From NCBI RefSeq assembly GCF_001613545.1, contig NZ_BDCO01000002.1, forward strand, positions 1,240,001-1,304,000: DNA of 64,000 bases, written 5' to 3'. The position numbers and the translations under genes are program-made. This DNA comes from Terrimicrobium sacchariphilum. GTDB taxonomy: Bacteria > Verrucomicrobiota > Verrucomicrobiia > Chthoniobacterales > Terrimicrobiaceae. Within the stretch, counting starts at the first letter, position 1, and the number at the start of each line of letters is the position of its first letter. The notes under the pieces are model-generated. The model saw nothing but the letters and a program-made list of their open reading frames with translations. It had not been told where the DNA came from and did no database searches. Positions 26,715 to 39,816 of this stretch are shown one piece after another.

Positions 26715-26799
26715 GGTATAAAACCAGTTGTTGAAGCAGGTTCAAGCCGATACTTCTGCTCAGCAACACCAAGCGAACTTCCCTAACCCCCGAAAAATC

Positions 26800-27852
26800 A
26801 TGAAACTTTGGATTTCCACCATCCTAATGCTAGTGAGTCCCGTCCTGGCAAACGCGACGATGCTCTATTACCTGCCGTTTGATCAAAATGGCTCGGCCTC
26901 TCTGGCAAACATGGGTTCCGTCTCCGGCACGGCCACGGCAGTAACCGGCGGCGGAGGAGGCGCTGCGCCGACTGCCTCGACATCGGTCGCCCCGAATCTT
27001 GGCTCCACGTATTCGGAGCGATTCACAGGCTCTGGCGTCAATGCCGGAACCGTTGTGCTGCCGTCCAGCACCACCGAGTTTCGCCTGAGCTCCAGCAGCC
27101 AGAAGATGACCTTATCGACCTGGGTGTACTGGAACGGCGCTCTGGCTGCGGGGCAGCTCTCGGGGGTCGTGAACAACTATGTCTCGGCATCTAATAGCGG
27201 CTGGGGCATTTCCATCACCGATGTCGGGGAGATCCGTTTCAACTACGGCACGGGAACAAGCTCGACCAACCGCAAAAGCTCGACCGGCGCCGTGGTGGCC
27301 GGTCAGTGGACTTTGCTCACTGTGACGTGGGATGGCTCGAAGGCAAATCCGCTCACCTTCTATGCTAACGGTCTTTCTTTGGGGTCGACCGCAACCGGCG
27401 CGAGTTCTCTGGCCAGCAATGCCGAGCCGATCAGATTGGGCGTAACCACTGCCTCGACTTACAATTCGCTCAATGGCAACATGGATGATCTGGCCATGTG
27501 GGACACTGCTCTCGGTGCCGGCGAGGTTCGCGCTCTGGTGACCGCGCCGACTCTGCTGAACGGATATAATGCGGGCGTCATGAATCAGCTTTTCCTCGTG
27601 GCAGGCGGGACATCGTCGAGTGCCACGATCGATGCTCTCAACTGGACCCAGGCGACCGGGTTGAATGTTTCAGGCCGGTCCCTTGGCGATACGTGGCAGA
27701 GCGGTGGCAATTATTACATGTGGCTCTCGGGAGATGCTTTAAATGCCGCCGGCCTCGTTGCGACGAGCGTGCCCGAGCCCGGCACGGTGGTCCTGCTCGG
27801 TCTCGCGGCGGGCGTTCTGTTGCTGAGATTCAGCCGACGTGCGAAGGCTTGA
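26800..27852 (+). CDS. LamG-domain PEP-CTERM protein
   Basis: A 350-aa exported protein with a signal peptide (MKLWISTILMLVSPVLANA) and a concanavalin-like LamG domain (about 90-260; MTLSTWVYWNG, LTVTWDGSKANPLTFYANG, GNMDDLAMWDTAL). The C-terminal sorting signal is SVPEPGTVVLLG, a hydrophobic helix and a basic RRAKA end. Probably a surface glycan-binding protein, and the first gene of the operon with the GH71-like enzyme. Confidence 0.85.
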   Translation: MKLWISTILMLVSPVLANATMLYYLPFDQNGSASLANMGSVSGTATAVTGGGGGAAPTASTSVAPNLGSTYSERFTGSGVNAGTVVLPSSTTEFRLSSSSQKMTLSTWVYWNGALAAGQLSGVVNNYVSASNSGWGISITDVGEIRFNYGTGTSSTNRKSSTGAVVAGQWTLLTVTWDGSKANPLTFYANGLSLGSTATGASSLASNAEPIRLGVTTASTYNSLNGNMDDLAMWDTALGAGEVRALVTAPTLLNGYNAGVMNQLFLVAGGTSSSATIDALNWTQATGLNVSGRSLGDTWQSGGNYYMWLSGDALNAAGLVATSVPEPGTVVLLGLAAGVLLLRFSRRAKA

Positions 27853-27879
27853 TCGTGCGTGAATGCGAAAGTCTCCTCT

Positions 27880-29919
27880 ATGAAGTATAAACTTGTCCAT
27901 CTCGCCCTTGCCGTATTTTGTGCGGCGACCCTGCACTCTTATGCAGCGGAGCCTGTCTATCAACTCCGGTTCGACGCCGGTGAACTCAAGAACACTGGCT
28001 CGGCTGGCGGCGAGGCCCAGCAGGCCGGCATCCTTTCGCTGGTCGATGTCGTGATCGATGCGGACCTGGGTATCTATGCGGCAAATCTGAAAATGTCGGC
28101 CAATGGTAGCCAGGGAGGCGCTTTGGCCTTTCCAGAGAGCGGCTCGCGACTCCAACTCGGCGGCTTGAGTGACGAACTCACCCTCGCCATGTGGGTGAAG
28201 TGGCGCGGACCTCACGCTCATGCCGATAAACGTCACGGACTCGTCAGCACCATGCCTGCCAAGAAGGACGCGGGCTGGGCGTTCTCGATTCTCGAGGACG
28301 GACGGCTTCAGTTCAACTGGGTCAACGAAAAGGGGGGCAGTTTCCGCACGTCGAGTGCGAGTCTGGCCGAGAACCAGTGGACGCATGTCGCCATGCGGTG
28401 GCAGGGTGGGGAGAAATCGGGCGGACTGGAGTTTTTCATCAATGGCGAGCCTGTGGGGGTGAATCAGAAATGGACGGGAGGCGGTCCGATCAAGAAGAGC
28501 GGGCTCAATCTTATCCTTGGGGTGATGGACGAGGCCGCCTATCTGCCCCTCAATGGCTCGCTCGCCGAGGTCAATCTTTTCGGGAGTGCTCTTTCCGATG
28601 AGAATATCCGGGCTTTGGCTCAGGCCCCCCGCCAATCCGCCCTTCCCAAAGAGCCTGCTCGCAACGTAGCGAAGGCCGCCCGCCCGCCGCGCATGGTCTT
28701 TGCGCACTACATGGTGGCATTGCCTACGGCGGGAGGCGACGCCAGCGTCGAGGATTACAAAAAGGAGATTCAACAGGCGCAGGCACTGGGCATCGACGGC
28801 TTTGCTTTGAACTCCGGTGGCTGGACGATTGAGAAAAAGATCCCCTCCTACAAGGAGCGCACCAGCCGCATCTATGAGGCAGCTAAGCAACTCGGCACGG
28901 GATTCAAGCTTTTCATCTCGGCTGATTTTGCCACCAAGCTGAACTTCCCAGAGTTCGCGGACATGGTTCTGTCATTTCGCAATCATCCCAATCAGCTCGA
29001 GGTGGATGGCAAGCCCGTCATTTCGAGCTACAAGGGGGAGAATATCGACCTGACCCGCAGTGCTCGCACGGCCTTCACCGACGAGAATGCGATTTTCCTC
29101 ATTCCATTTTTGCGCTCGAACCCCCAGGCCGAGCTTCCTTCCCAGGAACTGGTGGAAGGAGTGTTTCGCGCCAATCAGGACCTCGATGGATTTTTTGATT
29201 TTGGTGCGGCGGGAAGCCCTCAGGATCTCTGTGCCGCGACGAAGCGCATGGCAGGTGTGTGGATGGGCGCGGGCAAGGTCTTCATGGCCCCCGTCACTCC
29301 CTACTATCGCGGACGGGGAAAGAATTTCCGGATGTTTGAAAGCCGTGGCTTCGAGGGCATGGCCATGCAGTGGGAGAATGCGATCAATCTCGGGGTGGAC
29401 TGGGTTGAAATCGTCACCTGGAACGATTGGGCGGAGTCCAGCTACATCGCCCAGTTTGGCGCCCCGGCGGATACTCAGTTCTGGGACGATCATTATGGAA
29501 AGATGCTTTCGCATCGCGGGTTTGCCGAGGCGAGCAAGCACTACATCAAGTGGTTCAAGGACGCGAAGGAACCCGCGATCTCAGAGGATCGGTTTTTCTA
29601 CTTCTATCGCCTCCATCCGAAGTCGACTCCGGCACCGGACGGTCGATTCCCTCGCGGTGTCGAGAATGCGGAGGATCGCATCTACGCCACCGTGTTTCTC
29701 AAAGCGCCAGCCGTCTTCACGATAGAGTGCGGCGATGTCTCCGAGAGATTCCCGCTGGAGGCGGGTGTGCATCACGTGTCCAGCGCCTTTGCTCAGGGGA
29801 CGCCCCGGTTTCAGGTCATCCGCGATGACCAGGTCGTCCTGGCCAAAACGGCCGAGATGCCCATCAGCGGCGACTCCGCCTGGGGAAACTTTAACTATTT
29901 TTCCTCGTCCAGTTTATAA
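27880..29919 (+). CDS. LamG domain fused to GH71-like alpha-1,3-glucanase
   Basis: About 679 aa with a signal peptide (LVHLALAVFCAATLHSYA) and an N-terminal LamG-type concanavalin domain (about 40-245; LTLAMWVKWRGP, LNGSLAEVNLFG). A TIM barrel matching GH71 follows (RMVFAHYMVALP start, GIDGFALNSGG, GFFDFGAAGSP, VEIVTWNDWAESSYI). GH71 enzymes cleave alpha-1,3-glucan (mutan). A short C-terminal beta domain ends the protein. The start at ATG 27880 gives the signal peptide; GTG 27859 is an alternative. It lies 27 bp after the LamG PEP-CTERM gene. Confidence 0.82.
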   Translation: MKYKLVHLALAVFCAATLHSYAAEPVYQLRFDAGELKNTGSAGGEAQQAGILSLVDVVIDADLGIYAANLKMSANGSQGGALAFPESGSRLQLGGLSDELTLAMWVKWRGPHAHADKRHGLVSTMPAKKDAGWAFSILEDGRLQFNWVNEKGGSFRTSSASLAENQWTHVAMRWQGGEKSGGLEFFINGEPVGVNQKWTGGGPIKKSGLNLILGVMDEAAYLPLNGSLAEVNLFGSALSDENIRALAQAPRQSALPKEPARNVAKAARPPRMVFAHYMVALPTAGGDASVEDYKKEIQQAQALGIDGFALNSGGWTIEKKIPSYKERTSRIYEAAKQLGTGFKLFISADFATKLNFPEFADMVLSFRNHPNQLEVDGKPVISSYKGENIDLTRSARTAFTDENAIFLIPFLRSNPQAELPSQELVEGVFRANQDLDGFFDFGAAGSPQDLCAATKRMAGVWMGAGKVFMAPVTPYYRGRGKNFRMFESRGFEGMAMQWENAINLGVDWVEIVTWNDWAESSYIAQFGAPADTQFWDDHYGKMLSHRGFAEASKHYIKWFKDAKEPAISEDRFFYFYRLHPKSTPAPDGRFPRGVENAEDRIYATVFLKAPAVFTIECGDVSERFPLEAGVHHVSSAFAQGTPRFQVIRDDQVVLAKTAEMPISGDSAWGNFNYFSSSSL

Positions 29920-29934
29920 CCCCAGCCACTCAGC

Positions 29935-30657
29935 ATGCTCTCCTCCAGGCCATCACGAGTGTCACAGGGATTCTCCTTGATGGAGATCCTGACGGCGGTT
30001 GCGATCGTTGCGATCTGTTCGGCGATGATCTTTCCCTACGTGGGGAAACTCCGAGACAAAGCAATCTCGGCGCGATGTGTGGCCAACCTGCGCTCCAGTC
30101 ACGTGGCGCTCAGCGCCTTTGCCGCAGACGCCGGGAGCTGGCCGTCCGTGAACATGAACCACGAGACGAACCCGACCGGGGAGGGCACCCAGCTCTGGTT
30201 CGTTCCCCTCATACGCGACCAGTATGTCGATACCTCGGCGGTCCGGATCGGCGGGGTGAATTGCCTGCAGGCCGCCTCGCTTCTCTGCCCCGGCAACAAG
30301 ATACTGAAGAAGGAACCCTATCCCTGGACCAGTGCGCCTTATCCTGTCTACCCCAGCTACGCGATGAATGTTTACTGGGGAGAGCGGACAGTCTCTCCGC
30401 TGCGGGTTCCCATCGGGGCCGTGGTCAATGGAGGTGCCATTCTTTTGATCGATAGCACGGTCAATGGGAGCCGCTCGATCTATGCCACTGACCCCACTCA
30501 TTTGCAGTGGGACTCTGCGAATTGCAAGATCCCCAAGGATATTCATCCGGATGGGGCTCATGCCCTTCTCGCCAATGGAAGCGTGATATCCGTGAGTCCG
30601 GCGACTCATCCCGACATCCAGGACCCCAGGTACTGGAACCCAAGATACCAGAGATAA
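29935..30657 (+). CDS. Prepilin-type pseudopilin-like protein
   Basis: A 240-aa protein with prepilin leader SQGFSLMEILTAVAIVAIC (cleavage before Phe, Glu at +5), a hydrophobic helix and a PulG-like C-terminal domain (HPDGAHALLANGSVISVSP). It begins 15 bp after the GH71-like gene and is 25 bp before the propeller protein, so it is in the same operon. A second solitary pseudopilin besides the one at 19925. Confidence 0.82.
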   Translation: MLSSRPSRVSQGFSLMEILTAVAIVAICSAMIFPYVGKLRDKAISARCVANLRSSHVALSAFAADAGSWPSVNMNHETNPTGEGTQLWFVPLIRDQYVDTSAVRIGGVNCLQAASLLCPGNKILKKEPYPWTSAPYPVYPSYAMNVYWGERTVSPLRVPIGAVVNGGAILLIDSTVNGSRSIYATDPTHLQWDSANCKIPKDIHPDGAHALLANGSVISVSPATHPDIQDPRYWNPRYQR

Positions 30658-30682
30658 TCCATAGCGTTTTCGAAAACAAACC

Positions 30683-32326
30683 ATGACGAGTGTGTTGCTG
30701 TCTGAAGGAAAAGGAAATACATACAGGCTGTATAATGGCATTGAAATTCCGGCCGACTGGCCTCCGTCCTCCCTCCGGATTTCGGATGAGGTTCCCTTCC
30801 CGGATCTCGGTACCGCCTTTGCGGTGGATGATCCCCGGGAGCTGACGGCCAGGAGGCTCCCCCCGGCTGTTCCCTATCTCGATCACCCTCCGGAGGTCGT
30901 TCTCATTGATGTCGGCCGGCAGTTGTTCATCGACGATTTTTTGATCGAGGAGACCGACTTGGTCAGGGAATACCACCTGGCGCGAAAGTATGAGGGCAAC
31001 CCGGTGTTGCAATCCGAGACGGACTTGGAAAAACCGGAGGGCCGCATGGCGGGTGCGGCTCCGAAAAGCGGCGGACTCTGGTGGAGTCCCGAGGAGGGAG
31101 TCTTCAAACTTTGGTATGAGGCCGGGTGGTGTGAATCCACCGCCTATGCGACGAGCGGGGATGGGCTGCACTGGACACGCCCCGATCTGGGCGGGTCAAA
31201 CCGCATTGTTCCCGAGTATCCGCCGGATTCCGTGACCGTTTTCTACGATCCGTGGGCCAGATCCTCCGGAGAGCGTTTCAAGATGCTCTTGAGGCGGCCC
31301 GGCAGTTGGGAGAGCGGCTTTGCGATGGTATCGGGGGACGGGCTGAACTGGTCGGAGCCGGTGAAAACCGGACTGATGAATGACCGCAGCACCATGTTTT
31401 ATAATCCCTTCCGGAAGAAATGGATCTTTAGCATTCGTTCCCTGGCGTACGGTCGCACCCGTCACTACTTTGAGCATGACGATTTTTTGCAGGGAACTCA
31501 GTGGCGTGATGACGAGCCGGTTTTCTGGGCGTCCGCAGACGATCTGGATTTACCTGATCCTCAGGTGGGCGTCCCCACCCAGTTGTACAACCTCGATGCG
31601 GTCGCCTACGAAAGCGTCATGCTGGGGCTCTTTGAGATCCTGCGCGGCCCCAATAACTTGGATTGCGCCGCTGCAGGGCGTCCCAAGATCACGGATTTGA
31701 CGCTCGCCTACAGCCGGGACGGCTTTCATTGGCACAGGCCGGATCGGCGGTCTTTCATTGCCTCGACGAACAGGGAGGGCGATTGGGACCGGGGGTACAT
31801 TCAGTCCGTTGGGGGCGTTTGTGCCGTGGTTGGAGACGAGTTGTGGTTCTTTTACAGTGGTGCCAAAGGCGGGGATAAGGATCGCGATCCTGAGGGCGGC
31901 ATGTACGCCAACCGGAGCATGGGTATCGCGAAGCTGCGTCGCGACGGTTTTGCGTCGATGCGCGCGGGAGCGTGCGTCGGCACGCTGCTCACTCGACCGC
32001 TTCGATTTTCAGGAGCGTATCTCTTTGCCAATGTCGATTGCCCGGCAGGCGAGCTGCGTGCAGAGGTGCTGGATGAAAGTGGTCGCGTTTTCCCGGGATT
32101 CGGCGTCGAGGACTCCATCCCCGTACAGGGTGACCATGCAAAAGTTCTGCTGGCGTGGAGATCCGGTCGCAGTCTGTCGGATCTGGCGGGACAGAATGTC
32201 CGGTTCCGATTTCATCTTGGGAACGGCGACCTTTTCTCCTTTTGGGTGTCCCGTTCCGAGTGCGGCGAAAGCGGAGGTTATCTTGCCGCTGGCGGTCCTG
32301 GATTCGCGGGATTGGTTGATGAGTGA
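30683..32326 (+). CDS. Five-bladed beta-propeller glycosidase-like protein
   Basis: A 547-aa protein with repeated propeller-type segments (GLWWSPEEGVFKLWYEAG, YATSGDGLHWTRPDLG, LAYSRDGFHWHRPDRR) like GH32/GH43/GH130 clan enzymes, and a C-terminal beta-sandwich (LFANVDCPAGELRAEVLD). No signal peptide is seen. Catalytic acids cannot be assigned with confidence. Last gene of the operon 26800-32326. Confidence 0.65.
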   Translation: MTSVLLSEGKGNTYRLYNGIEIPADWPPSSLRISDEVPFPDLGTAFAVDDPRELTARRLPPAVPYLDHPPEVVLIDVGRQLFIDDFLIEETDLVREYHLARKYEGNPVLQSETDLEKPEGRMAGAAPKSGGLWWSPEEGVFKLWYEAGWCESTAYATSGDGLHWTRPDLGGSNRIVPEYPPDSVTVFYDPWARSSGERFKMLLRRPGSWESGFAMVSGDGLNWSEPVKTGLMNDRSTMFYNPFRKKWIFSIRSLAYGRTRHYFEHDDFLQGTQWRDDEPVFWASADDLDLPDPQVGVPTQLYNLDAVAYESVMLGLFEILRGPNNLDCAAAGRPKITDLTLAYSRDGFHWHRPDRRSFIASTNREGDWDRGYIQSVGGVCAVVGDELWFFYSGAKGGDKDRDPEGGMYANRSMGIAKLRRDGFASMRAGACVGTLLTRPLRFSGAYLFANVDCPAGELRAEVLDESGRVFPGFGVEDSIPVQGDHAKVLLAWRSGRSLSDLAGQNVRFRFHLGNGDLFSFWVSRSECGESGGYLAAGGPGFAGLVDE

Positions 32327-32390
32327 AAAGCTCGTTTTCCGCCTTTGGCTCGCCGCGTGATCGTTGGGCGACGCGAAGGCATCCGACCTG

Positions 32391-33725
32391 TTAAGACAGC
32401 GTTCCCGGCTTGGGAAAATTCCGCGAGGCGTCGTCGAGCACGAGAACGAGGTCGATCATCTCTCCCTCCTCAGGGTGGCGGAAGGCGAGTTCCTCCCAGC
32501 GGTCGATGAGGCCGATCAACGTGCTTTCACCCGTGCGGGGATGGAACCACCATGCCTTGAGTCTCTCTCCTGTGAGATTTTCCGTGCGGACGTGGAAGTT
32601 TCGCCCGGCCGGGGCGTAGATCATCGCGTAGCTGCCTGCGCTATCCCGGGTCGCGGCGAAGCGGTACAACCCGGCCCCTGGAAGTACGGTGGCATGGTCG
32701 TGCGGAACGATCAGCGTGTCATCCGGGATGCGTGTCAGGAATGGGCGGGACTCCAGGAGCGCCCGGGCGTGCCGCATCTGGGCGGCCCCAGGTTGATCGA
32801 GAGCATCGCGCCACGACATGACGGGGAGGTTGATCCCGGCCCGGCCCGGCTCCCACATCTGCCAGACGGAATGGTGCCCGTAGGTATGGCCAAAAGCCCC
32901 GCTGAACAGATCCCAGTACAGCGCGCGGCGGGTATCGACCGCCAGGGAATGGCCGCGACCGTGCGCGTCGAAGGAGACCGGGTGATCTTCGTAGATCGGC
33001 TCGGCGTCGATGACGGGCTTCACTGGCTCGCGGTCGTAATCCCGCCGCGTCTTGTCGTAGCGGCCGGTGTACTCCGCGACATGGCCGTTCTGCCGCATGT
33101 TAAAGTCCAGCCACGGCTCGTCGTGAAAGGACTCGGCGGAACCCAGCCCGCCGCCTGGATGAAACGTCATCAGGTGCGCTCCGCCGTCTCCCTGCCGCAC
33201 TCCGCGCGCCATGGCCCGGATGATTGCACGATGGCGGTCGGTTTCCACGGCTTTGTCTCCCCCGAGCACCCAGACGATGCCCGCGCTGCGATACCTGCGC
33301 CCGATCCACTCTCCGTAGGCTTCTGCATTCTCCGGTGTGAACACGGCATTCTCCGGGTGCCAGTGGCAGGCCCAGGTCGGGAGCAGCGCGATGCAGAGGC
33401 CGAGTCGATTCGCCTGGGTTACGACCCAGTCGACATGGGCAAAGTAGTCGTCATTCGGCCGGGCGGGATCGCGGTCGGCCAGGGGCAGATGCCCGTAGGC
33501 ATTGGGGCTTTCGAGTCCCTGCAATTCCGCCAGCGCCACGGCCTGGATGACCGTGTAACCCTGCGCCGCCCGGCGCTCAAGATAATGGAGCGCGTCTTCG
33601 CGGGTGAGGCGGTGAAACAACTCCCATGCCGTGTCTCCCAGCCAGAAAAACGGCCTTCCGCCGGCATCCAGCAGGTATCTGCCATTGTCGCTGATCGCCT
33701 GGGGCTGCGGGAGTGAGGTGGGCAT
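32391..33725 (-). CDS. DUF4038 (GH140-like) glycosidase
   Basis: About 444 aa. The TIM barrel of the DUF4038/apiosidase-like family opens with [19 protein letters not shown]. Candidate catalytic residues are the Asp in [10 protein letters not shown] and the Glu in [11 protein letters not shown]. The C-terminal beta domain ([20 protein letters not shown]) matches the collagen-binding-like domain often attached. GH140 enzymes cut apiose linkages in pectin rhamnogalacturonan II. ATG 33725 was chosen because the longer upstream frame is low-complexity and basic. Divergent from a LacZ-type GH2. Confidence 0.82.
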   Translation of the reverse strand: MPTSLPQPQAISDNGRYLLDAGGRPFFWLGDTAWELFHRLTREDALHYLERRAAQGYTVIQAVALAELQGLESPNAYGHLPLADRDPARPNDDYFAHVDWVVTQANRLGLCIALLPTWACHWHPENAVFTPENAEAYGEWIGRRYRSAGIVWVLGGDKAVETDRHRAIIRAMARGVRQGDGGAHLMTFHPGGGLGSAESFHDEPWLDFNMRQNGHVAEYTGRYDKTRRDYDREPVKPVIDAEPIYEDHPVSFDAHGRGHSLAVDTRRALYWDLFSGAFGHTYGHHSVWQMWEPGRAGINLPVMSWRDALDQPGAAQMRHARALLESRPFLTRIPDDTLIVPHDHATVLPGAGLYRFAATRDSAGSYAMIYAPAGRNFHVRTENLTGERLKAWWFHPRTGESTLIGLIDRWEELAFRHPEEGEMIDLVLVLDDASRNFPKPGTLS

Positions 33726-33878
33726 GGCGCGAGAGGGTTTTGTGTTCGGATTTTTCCTGCGCGCGGTCAAGCGTCTGCATGGGAGTGTCTTCCTCGGGGC
33801 TTGGCCGAATGCCGTCCCCGGGCGCTTTCTGGGGCTTCCGGCTCTTTTCGTCTTTATCTCCGGGGCGCAATGTGATGA

Positions 33879-37088
<3,210 letters not shown>

Positions 37089-37117
37089 CCGAAGTCGGAT
37101 TTTGGAATTCGGAAGCG

Positions 37118-37146
37118 GGAAGTGCTTCGAGATGCGGAGCACTTCC
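37118..37146. repeat. Dispersed hairpin repeat, copy 1
   Basis: GGAAGTGCTTCG (37118-37129) pairs with CGGAGCACTTCC (37135-37146) around a 5-nt loop. A longer inverted copy (about 60 bp, roughly four in five positions matching) is at 41594-41622. It lies downstream of the lacZ-type gene. Confidence 0.7.
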
Positions 37147-37281
37147 TGGACCCGTTGTCAGATCATCGCCGTATGGCGGCGTATCTTGCTCGAAGAGAAA
37201 GCCTCAGATCGGATCGATGGTGATGATTGATCATCGCCATCCCCGTACTCGGCATTTGCCTTCCTCAGTGGAAATGAGATC

Positions 37282-38481
37282 TCAGTCTTCGGCTTTCTTC
37301 GGGGCCTGAGACTCAGAGGAAGCCGGAAGTTCGAAAAGCGCTCGATAAAGCTGCGATGACTTTGGGAAAGCGATCGGTTTACTATCGACGCCGGAAATCC
37401 GTGAATTGCCCTCCGATTGGGCGTCGAAGTCAAAATATGAAGCGAAGTAAACGTGATGATCCGGATCCTGAATGTATTCAAACATCCTCTGTATGAAATA
37501 TGGATTGTCGGAGCCGCCGCGATTGTTCGGCTCCGGTCGCTGAATAAGCCCCCATTCGGGGATGGTGAGCGGCTTGCCGTGACGATCAGCAAATGCCTGC
37601 CAATAATCGATGCCCCATGCGGAAGCCGCCGCGATAGCCTGGCTCCAAGCGGCCTCGTGCCGCGCCGCGATTTCCTGCTCCCCCGCCCCGGGAGGGGGCG
37701 GATAAACCCCCTTGGGGAACTTCGCCGAACTCATCCAGGTCTGGTCGTAAACATCGATTCCGATGTAATCGACAAAAGCATTCCCAGGATAGGCTTCCAT
37801 GGGATCGAAAGCCATTGGGAAGCCGCTGGTGACATTCCAGTCGAACGTGAGATTCTCCGTGCCGGGGACGGAGCGCATCGTATTCACAATCTGCCGCCAG
37901 TAGGCAGCAAAATGGTGAGCGTCTTCCGAATTCAAAACCTTCCAGGCATACCAATTCCCGTTCCATTCCCAGCCGAGACGAAGGATGCTGTTTCCCAACT
38001 GGCCGGCCACCAAGGTTCGCGCCAGTTCCCGGAAATACTCGTTATAAGCACCGGATGCGCCCTGAACCAGAGAAACCGGCTTCCCGCCACCGTCGCCGGT
38101 GCGAGGTCCGGAGCCGTCGGGAGGCCCCGGCAAAAGCGGAACCGAAAGGACTAGACGGCGTCCCGGCGCCGCTTGGATCCACTTTGACCACGGCTCGTAA
38201 AACCAGTCCTGCCATTTTCCCGAAACATGGTCCCAAGTGCTCTCGGGACCAAAGGGGAGCGTGTCGTGTCCCCAGACGTTCGTGCGATGAAGCCATAGAG
38301 CGTAACGCTCGTTTCCTTCGATGCCGGGCCCGACGCAACCTTCATAGACACCCATATAGGGCGGCCGCAAATTGTCCGTCAGAGGCAGCGATGAGTGATT
38401 TTCGGCGAGAAGGGATGAAGCAACGCAGCAAAAGCAGACGGCCGTCAGACCTCTACGCGCCATCGCCAAGGAGTTAATCAT
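37282..38481 (-). CDS. Glycoside hydrolase family 26-like enzyme (beta-mannanase type)
   Basis: A 399-aa secreted enzyme with an N-terminal hydrophobic signal (GLTAVCFCCVASSLLAE). The TIM barrel carries the acid/base Glu in ILRLGWEWNGNWYAW (E172) and the nucleophile Glu in LTIPEWGLIQRP (E309), the GH26 spacing. GH26 includes endo-beta-mannanases, beta-1,3-1,4-glucanases and xylanases; the exact substrate is unknown. Start 38481 or internal ATG 38463; neither has a strong ribosome site. Confidence 0.82.
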   Translation of the reverse strand: MINSLAMARRGLTAVCFCCVASSLLAENHSSLPLTDNLRPPYMGVYEGCVGPGIEGNERYALWLHRTNVWGHDTLPFGPESTWDHVSGKWQDWFYEPWSKWIQAAPGRRLVLSVPLLPGPPDGSGPRTGDGGGKPVSLVQGASGAYNEYFRELARTLVAGQLGNSILRLGWEWNGNWYAWKVLNSEDAHHFAAYWRQIVNTMRSVPGTENLTFDWNVTSGFPMAFDPMEAYPGNAFVDYIGIDVYDQTWMSSAKFPKGVYPPPPGAGEQEIAARHEAAWSQAIAAASAWGIDYWQAFADRHGKPLTIPEWGLIQRPEPNNRGGSDNPYFIQRMFEYIQDPDHHVYFASYFDFDAQSEGNSRISGVDSKPIAFPKSSQLYRALFELPASSESQAPKKAED

Positions 38482-38895
38482 GTTTTGATCGGAGTTTCAA
38501 TGATCAGACATTGCCATGAGATTCCTAATGGCAGGGAAAGCAGCGGCGGTTTAAACGGGGCTACGCTCCGCAGCATGACGCCGAAATAGTTCGTTTTTCT
38601 CAATGAGATAATATCGTCATAAGAAATGCGTGTTTCGTCAGATAATAGGAAAACACGACTTCCTCTTCTCGAAACTCGCAGTTTTTTTGGATTCATTCAG
38701 ACATCATCCCTGCCGGAGTATCTCGTTCAAGGAGCTCCTCTCGATGGTTCCCTCAGCTGGTCGCGTGATAGATCAACCCAGCAAAAGTACGCTATATCCA
38801 AATGCCGCCATCAGGTGTTTTTTGGGTGATGCTGGCGAGGCTGTAACCCTCTCAAGGGTGAGTGGGCCGGTTCTTCGTTGCGAAAAGACTTGGTA
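38482..38895. other. AT-rich intergenic stretch, no gene recognised
   Basis: Short frames here are unconvincing, and a longer one on the + strand is antisense to the methyltransferase. Base composition is clearly lower in GC than the flanks. Confidence 0.4.
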
Positions 38896-39606
38896 TTACA
38901 GATATAAGAATTTCTCGAACCTGGGTGAAGCTAGCAAGATTACGGAGCTTGCGCCGTTGAATGTTGCTTTCCGAAATTTGATCCGGTGCCCTCCAAGGGT
39001 GTTTTCAATTTCTTTTGAAAGAAGCCTTTCGCCGGCGCGGCTTGCATCGTCAATCAGTATGACGAAGTCTTCATTCAATATGCTTGGGATAAAGCGCGTT
39101 ATTCCCAGGCGATCGTATTTTGTTTTCCTATTGGAGGCCGGAGGTCCGTCGATCAGGACGAAGTCATATTTTTGCGAAAATCCTTCTATTGCATACCATT
39201 GGGATGCGTGGTGGTTTTCGAGGCCCTGCAGCGGAGCATGAACCGTTTTGATTTTGCTCGATGTCTTGGCGATTTCTTCAAGCCAATATGCATCGTGATC
39301 GACGGTGGTTAGGCTTTGATTCGTGTGCTCTACGTATGAAGCGAATAGCTGTGTTGATTTTCCTGCTCCAAGTTCAAGGATGTTTGAGCAACACTTGTCG
39401 TTAAGTATGGAGAGGATGATGTAAAGCAATGTGTAGCTTGCCGTGCCTCCGCGTGGCGAGGATAGCGGCGTTCTTTTAAGCCACTCGGCTTGGTTGCAGA
39501 GCTCGAAATAATTTCTCTGGTAAATTAATTCTATGTGGCTGGTGTTAATTGTTCGATTAATCCCCTGGATGAGATTTGCGATTTTGTACAATTTTTCGGC
39601 CAACAT
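38896..39606 (-). CDS. SAM-dependent methyltransferase
   Basis: A 236-aa Rossmann methyltransferase. SAM-binding motif I is ILELGAGKSTQLFASY, followed by TTVDHDAYWLEEI, FVLIDGPPASNRKTKYDR and DFVILIDDASRAGERLLSKE. The substrate is unknown. The gene and both flanks are AT-rich, which suggests horizontal transfer; such stand-alone methyltransferases often belong to surface-glycan clusters. Confidence 0.8.
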   Translation of the reverse strand: MLAEKLYKIANLIQGINRTINTSHIELIYQRNYFELCNQAEWLKRTPLSSPRGGTASYTLLYIILSILNDKCCSNILELGAGKSTQLFASYVEHTNQSLTTVDHDAYWLEEIAKTSSKIKTVHAPLQGLENHHASQWYAIEGFSQKYDFVLIDGPPASNRKTKYDRLGITRFIPSILNEDFVILIDDASRAGERLLSKEIENTLGGHRIKFRKATFNGASSVILLASPRFEKFLYL

Positions 39607-39816
39607 ATGATTTTCTGCTGGAAAGCGCTTTAGGTGGAGTGGGGAGTCTCTTAAAGAAAGCCTTTCTTTGAAAGAGTAATCAAATCGTCTGATTGGTTTG
39701 CCCCCGAAAATAAGGGCGGGCGATGTTCGTCAATCAGCGTCAGGAATGCGTCCCTGCAAGGTGCTCAGTGGTCGTGCGCAAATACCCCCACCGGAGCGGA
39801 AACTTCCGCCTTCGGC

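Noticed and set aside
38630-39241. 203-aa + strand frame near the methyltransferase
   Set aside because: Overlaps the methyltransferase antisense and has no domain signature.
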